DNA from: Larix sibirica
Lineage: Eukaryota > Streptophyta > Pinopsida > Pinales > Pinaceae
Direction of reading: 5' to 3'
Assembly (NCBI GenBank): GCA_004151065.3
Contig: NWUY0300116220.1
Location: forward strand, 1-10,394
DNA length: 10,394 bases
Shown here: piece after piece, positions 9,184 to 10,394 of the stretch
Numbering within the stretch: the stretch's first letter is position 1
Layout of the letters: each line of letters opens with the position of its first letter
Program-made: the position numbers and the translations under genes
Notes under the pieces: model-generated
Seen by the model: only the letters and a program-made list of their open reading frames with translations
The model's database searches: none
What the model was told of the DNA's origin: nothing

Positions 9184-9463
9184 AGGAGCCTATGTTTTTT
9201 AGAAAAGCAATTGTTTTAAATATTTATTCGACCATTTGGTTTACATTGGTCTTTTCATACACTTCATGTCTATTAACATTTGTACACACTTTTTAAATGT
9301 AGATTTCAATCATGAATATTACTAGGAGCCCATGCTTTTTAGAAAACCAATTGTTTTAAAGATTTATTCAACCATTTGGTTTACATTGGTCTTTTCATAC
9401 ACTTCATGTTTATTAACATTTGTACACACTTTTTAAATGTAGATTTCAATCATGAATATTCCT
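9184..9463. repeat. 140-bp tandem duplication, about 95% identical
   Basis: Two head-to-tail copies at 9184-9323 and 9324-9463 both begin AGGAGCC and end in CATGAATATT plus three bases. I count seven mismatches in 140 positions and no indel, so the duplication is much younger than the surrounding decay. Neither copy encodes anything. The flanks show no third copy. Confidence 0.95.
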
Positions 9464-9854
9464 GTTCTTGTGATCAAGCCAAATAAAGTGTATATTGTTC
9501 AGCTAACAAAAAAAAATTAAATAAATAACTAAACCTTCAAACTTTTTAAATTTCATAAAACATAAAAATCCATATTCCGTATTTTTTAAAATGTTGAAGA
9601 ACTTTGTTTAACTTTTCCTAGTTTAGATGGTTATTGTTCTTACGAGCTCAATTAAATCAATTAGTTGAAGAATTTAAAAAATTTAGAAATTTATATTTTA
9701 AATATAGCATCAATCACACAATTGCTAAAAACAATAATAATAACTAAAGCATAAAAACAAACTTACAAATACACATACAATTTCCCCTTAAGAATCAGTT
9801 TCTCAATTGTTAATCAAAGCTTACAAGGAAATCTCCATTGGCTATTGAAACTAG

Positions 9855-9985
9855 CAATTGTACAACCTAGTCAAATCACCCCAGAACTGGGTTGTACGAC
9901 CTGCTAAGATGGAACAACCTATAGTGAAAATAAGGAACAACAATGGTGTGACCTGTTGTATGGACCGTATGGATTTGTACAAACG
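9855..9985. repeat. Cluster of ACAACC/GGTTGT words with a small inverted pair
   Basis: GTACAACC at 9860-9867 and GGTTGTAC at 9890-9897 form an 8-bp inverted pair with a 22-bp loop. GAACAACC, GGAACAACA and CCTGTTGTA follow within 90 bases. The cluster is less AT-rich than its surroundings. It could be regulatory repeats of an LTR; no function can be shown. Confidence 0.35.
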
Positions 9986-10051
9986 GTGACTTACAAACTA
10001 CTTCTTTGATATGCTTTATTGCTAGTCGATGCTCTTCATCCTATCCTTACA

Positions 10052-10066
10052 TTCTCCCCTTTGATC
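10052..10066 (-). other. Possible polypurine tract of a Copia-type element
   Basis: The minus strand reads GATCAAAGGGGAGAA and is followed at once by TGTAAGG, a plausible LTR start. The AAAGGGG(G)AGA form is typical of plant Copia polypurine tracts. The supporting gag-pol would be beyond the window. Confidence 0.4.
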
Positions 10067-10394
10067 ACGAAACCTACTCAACTGTATGTCTAAATCTTTC
10101 TATCTTGTCTATATTTATGTGTTTTCTAAAAACCTAATTTACCAAAACACTAATATCAATTTCATATTAATGATTGAGAATTAAATCCTAGTCTAAATAA
10201 TTAATATATTAAATACACTTTATTAGACTCAACAGCAAAACATAAGACTTCTCACTCTATCCTAAAGTGAAATACAAAATAGAATTAACTAACCACTTTC
10301 TCTAAGTGTTTGCTTTTGAAATGTCTAAAATGTCTTGAACCACTTCCTACACCTTCATACTAAACGTGTACAAGTTCCTTTCCAAGTTACATTT
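10067..10394. other. Unassigned AT-rich end of window
   Basis: No ORF, repeat or RNA gene is visible. If the tract at 10052-10066 is real, this would be 3' untranslated sequence of an element continuing beyond the window. Confidence 0.3.

Larger units (their letters stand above)
8700..10051 (-). mobile_element. Possible Copia-type 3' LTR, about 1.35 kb (speculative edges)
   Basis: On the minus strand the segment would begin TGTAAGG at 10051, directly after a purine tract, and end CTGTTACA at 8700, giving a 5-bp TGTAA/TTACA pair. It is very AT-rich, has no ORF of note, and holds the 140-bp tandem duplication. A more GC-rich part at 9855-9985 has several ACAACC/GGTTGT words, a kind of motif found in some plant LTR promoter regions. 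Other TGTA words at 8801 and 8896 could equally be the distal end. The element body would lie above 10394. Confidence 0.25.

Noticed and set aside
3406-9900. Shared 11-mer GGTTGTACGAC at 3406-3416 and 9890-9900
   Set aside because: Several shared 11-mers are expected by chance in 10 kb, and the match does not extend.
1-10394. tRNA, rRNA, CRISPR array, bacterial operon or intact host gene
   Set aside because: I found no cloverleaf with A/B boxes, no regularly spaced repeats, no Shine-Dalgarno-led gene series and no convincing exon chain with splice sites.

Overview
The window looks like plant nuclear intergenic DNA built from old, nested LTR retrotransposons, with no intact gene. The evidence is AT-rich sequence, no ORF longer than 99 codons, a plant Copia-type primer-binding site (PBS) complementary to initiator tRNA-Met, a plant Ty3/Gypsy-type gag relic, and a second candidate PBS complementary to tRNA-Arg. 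The gag wording reminds me of elements from large gymnosperm genomes, but I hold the clade only weakly and could not run a search. All recognised elements read on the minus strand, so their 5' ends lie at the higher coordinates.

Layout from low to high coordinates. Positions 1-1350 are internal, apparently non-coding DNA of a Copia element, with a local excess of TCGA. Positions 1351-1362 are its PBS and 1363-1715 its 5' LTR, bounded by TGTTGGA/TCCAACA. The LTR abuts the decayed gag-to-protease linker (1716-2318) and gag (2319-3210) of a Ty3/Gypsy element, as if Copia had inserted there. Upstream of gag are a leader, a tRNA-Arg-like PBS (3479-3497) inside a 60-bp tandem duplication, a candidate LTR (about 3504-4377) and a possible polypurine tract (4378-4397).

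Positions 4432-7253 hold the most interesting content. This is a decayed ORF of roughly 900 codons with a clear Met start and no family I can name. It lies on the same strand and ends just before the polypurine tract. The order unknown ORF - polypurine tract - LTR - PBS - gag would fit an accessory 3' ORF of one element copy sharing an LTR with the next copy, although no pol was found upstream of the ORF. Positions 7254-7860 are a pyrimidine-rich leader (minus strand), and 7861-8699 hold nothing I recognise. Positions 8700-10066 are very AT-rich, carry a 140-bp tandem duplication, and may be a further 3' LTR with its polypurine tract. The last 330 bp are unassigned.

Nothing here appears able to act today. 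Every coding relic has several stops and frame changes. The value lies in the nested order of events and in the unknown ORF.
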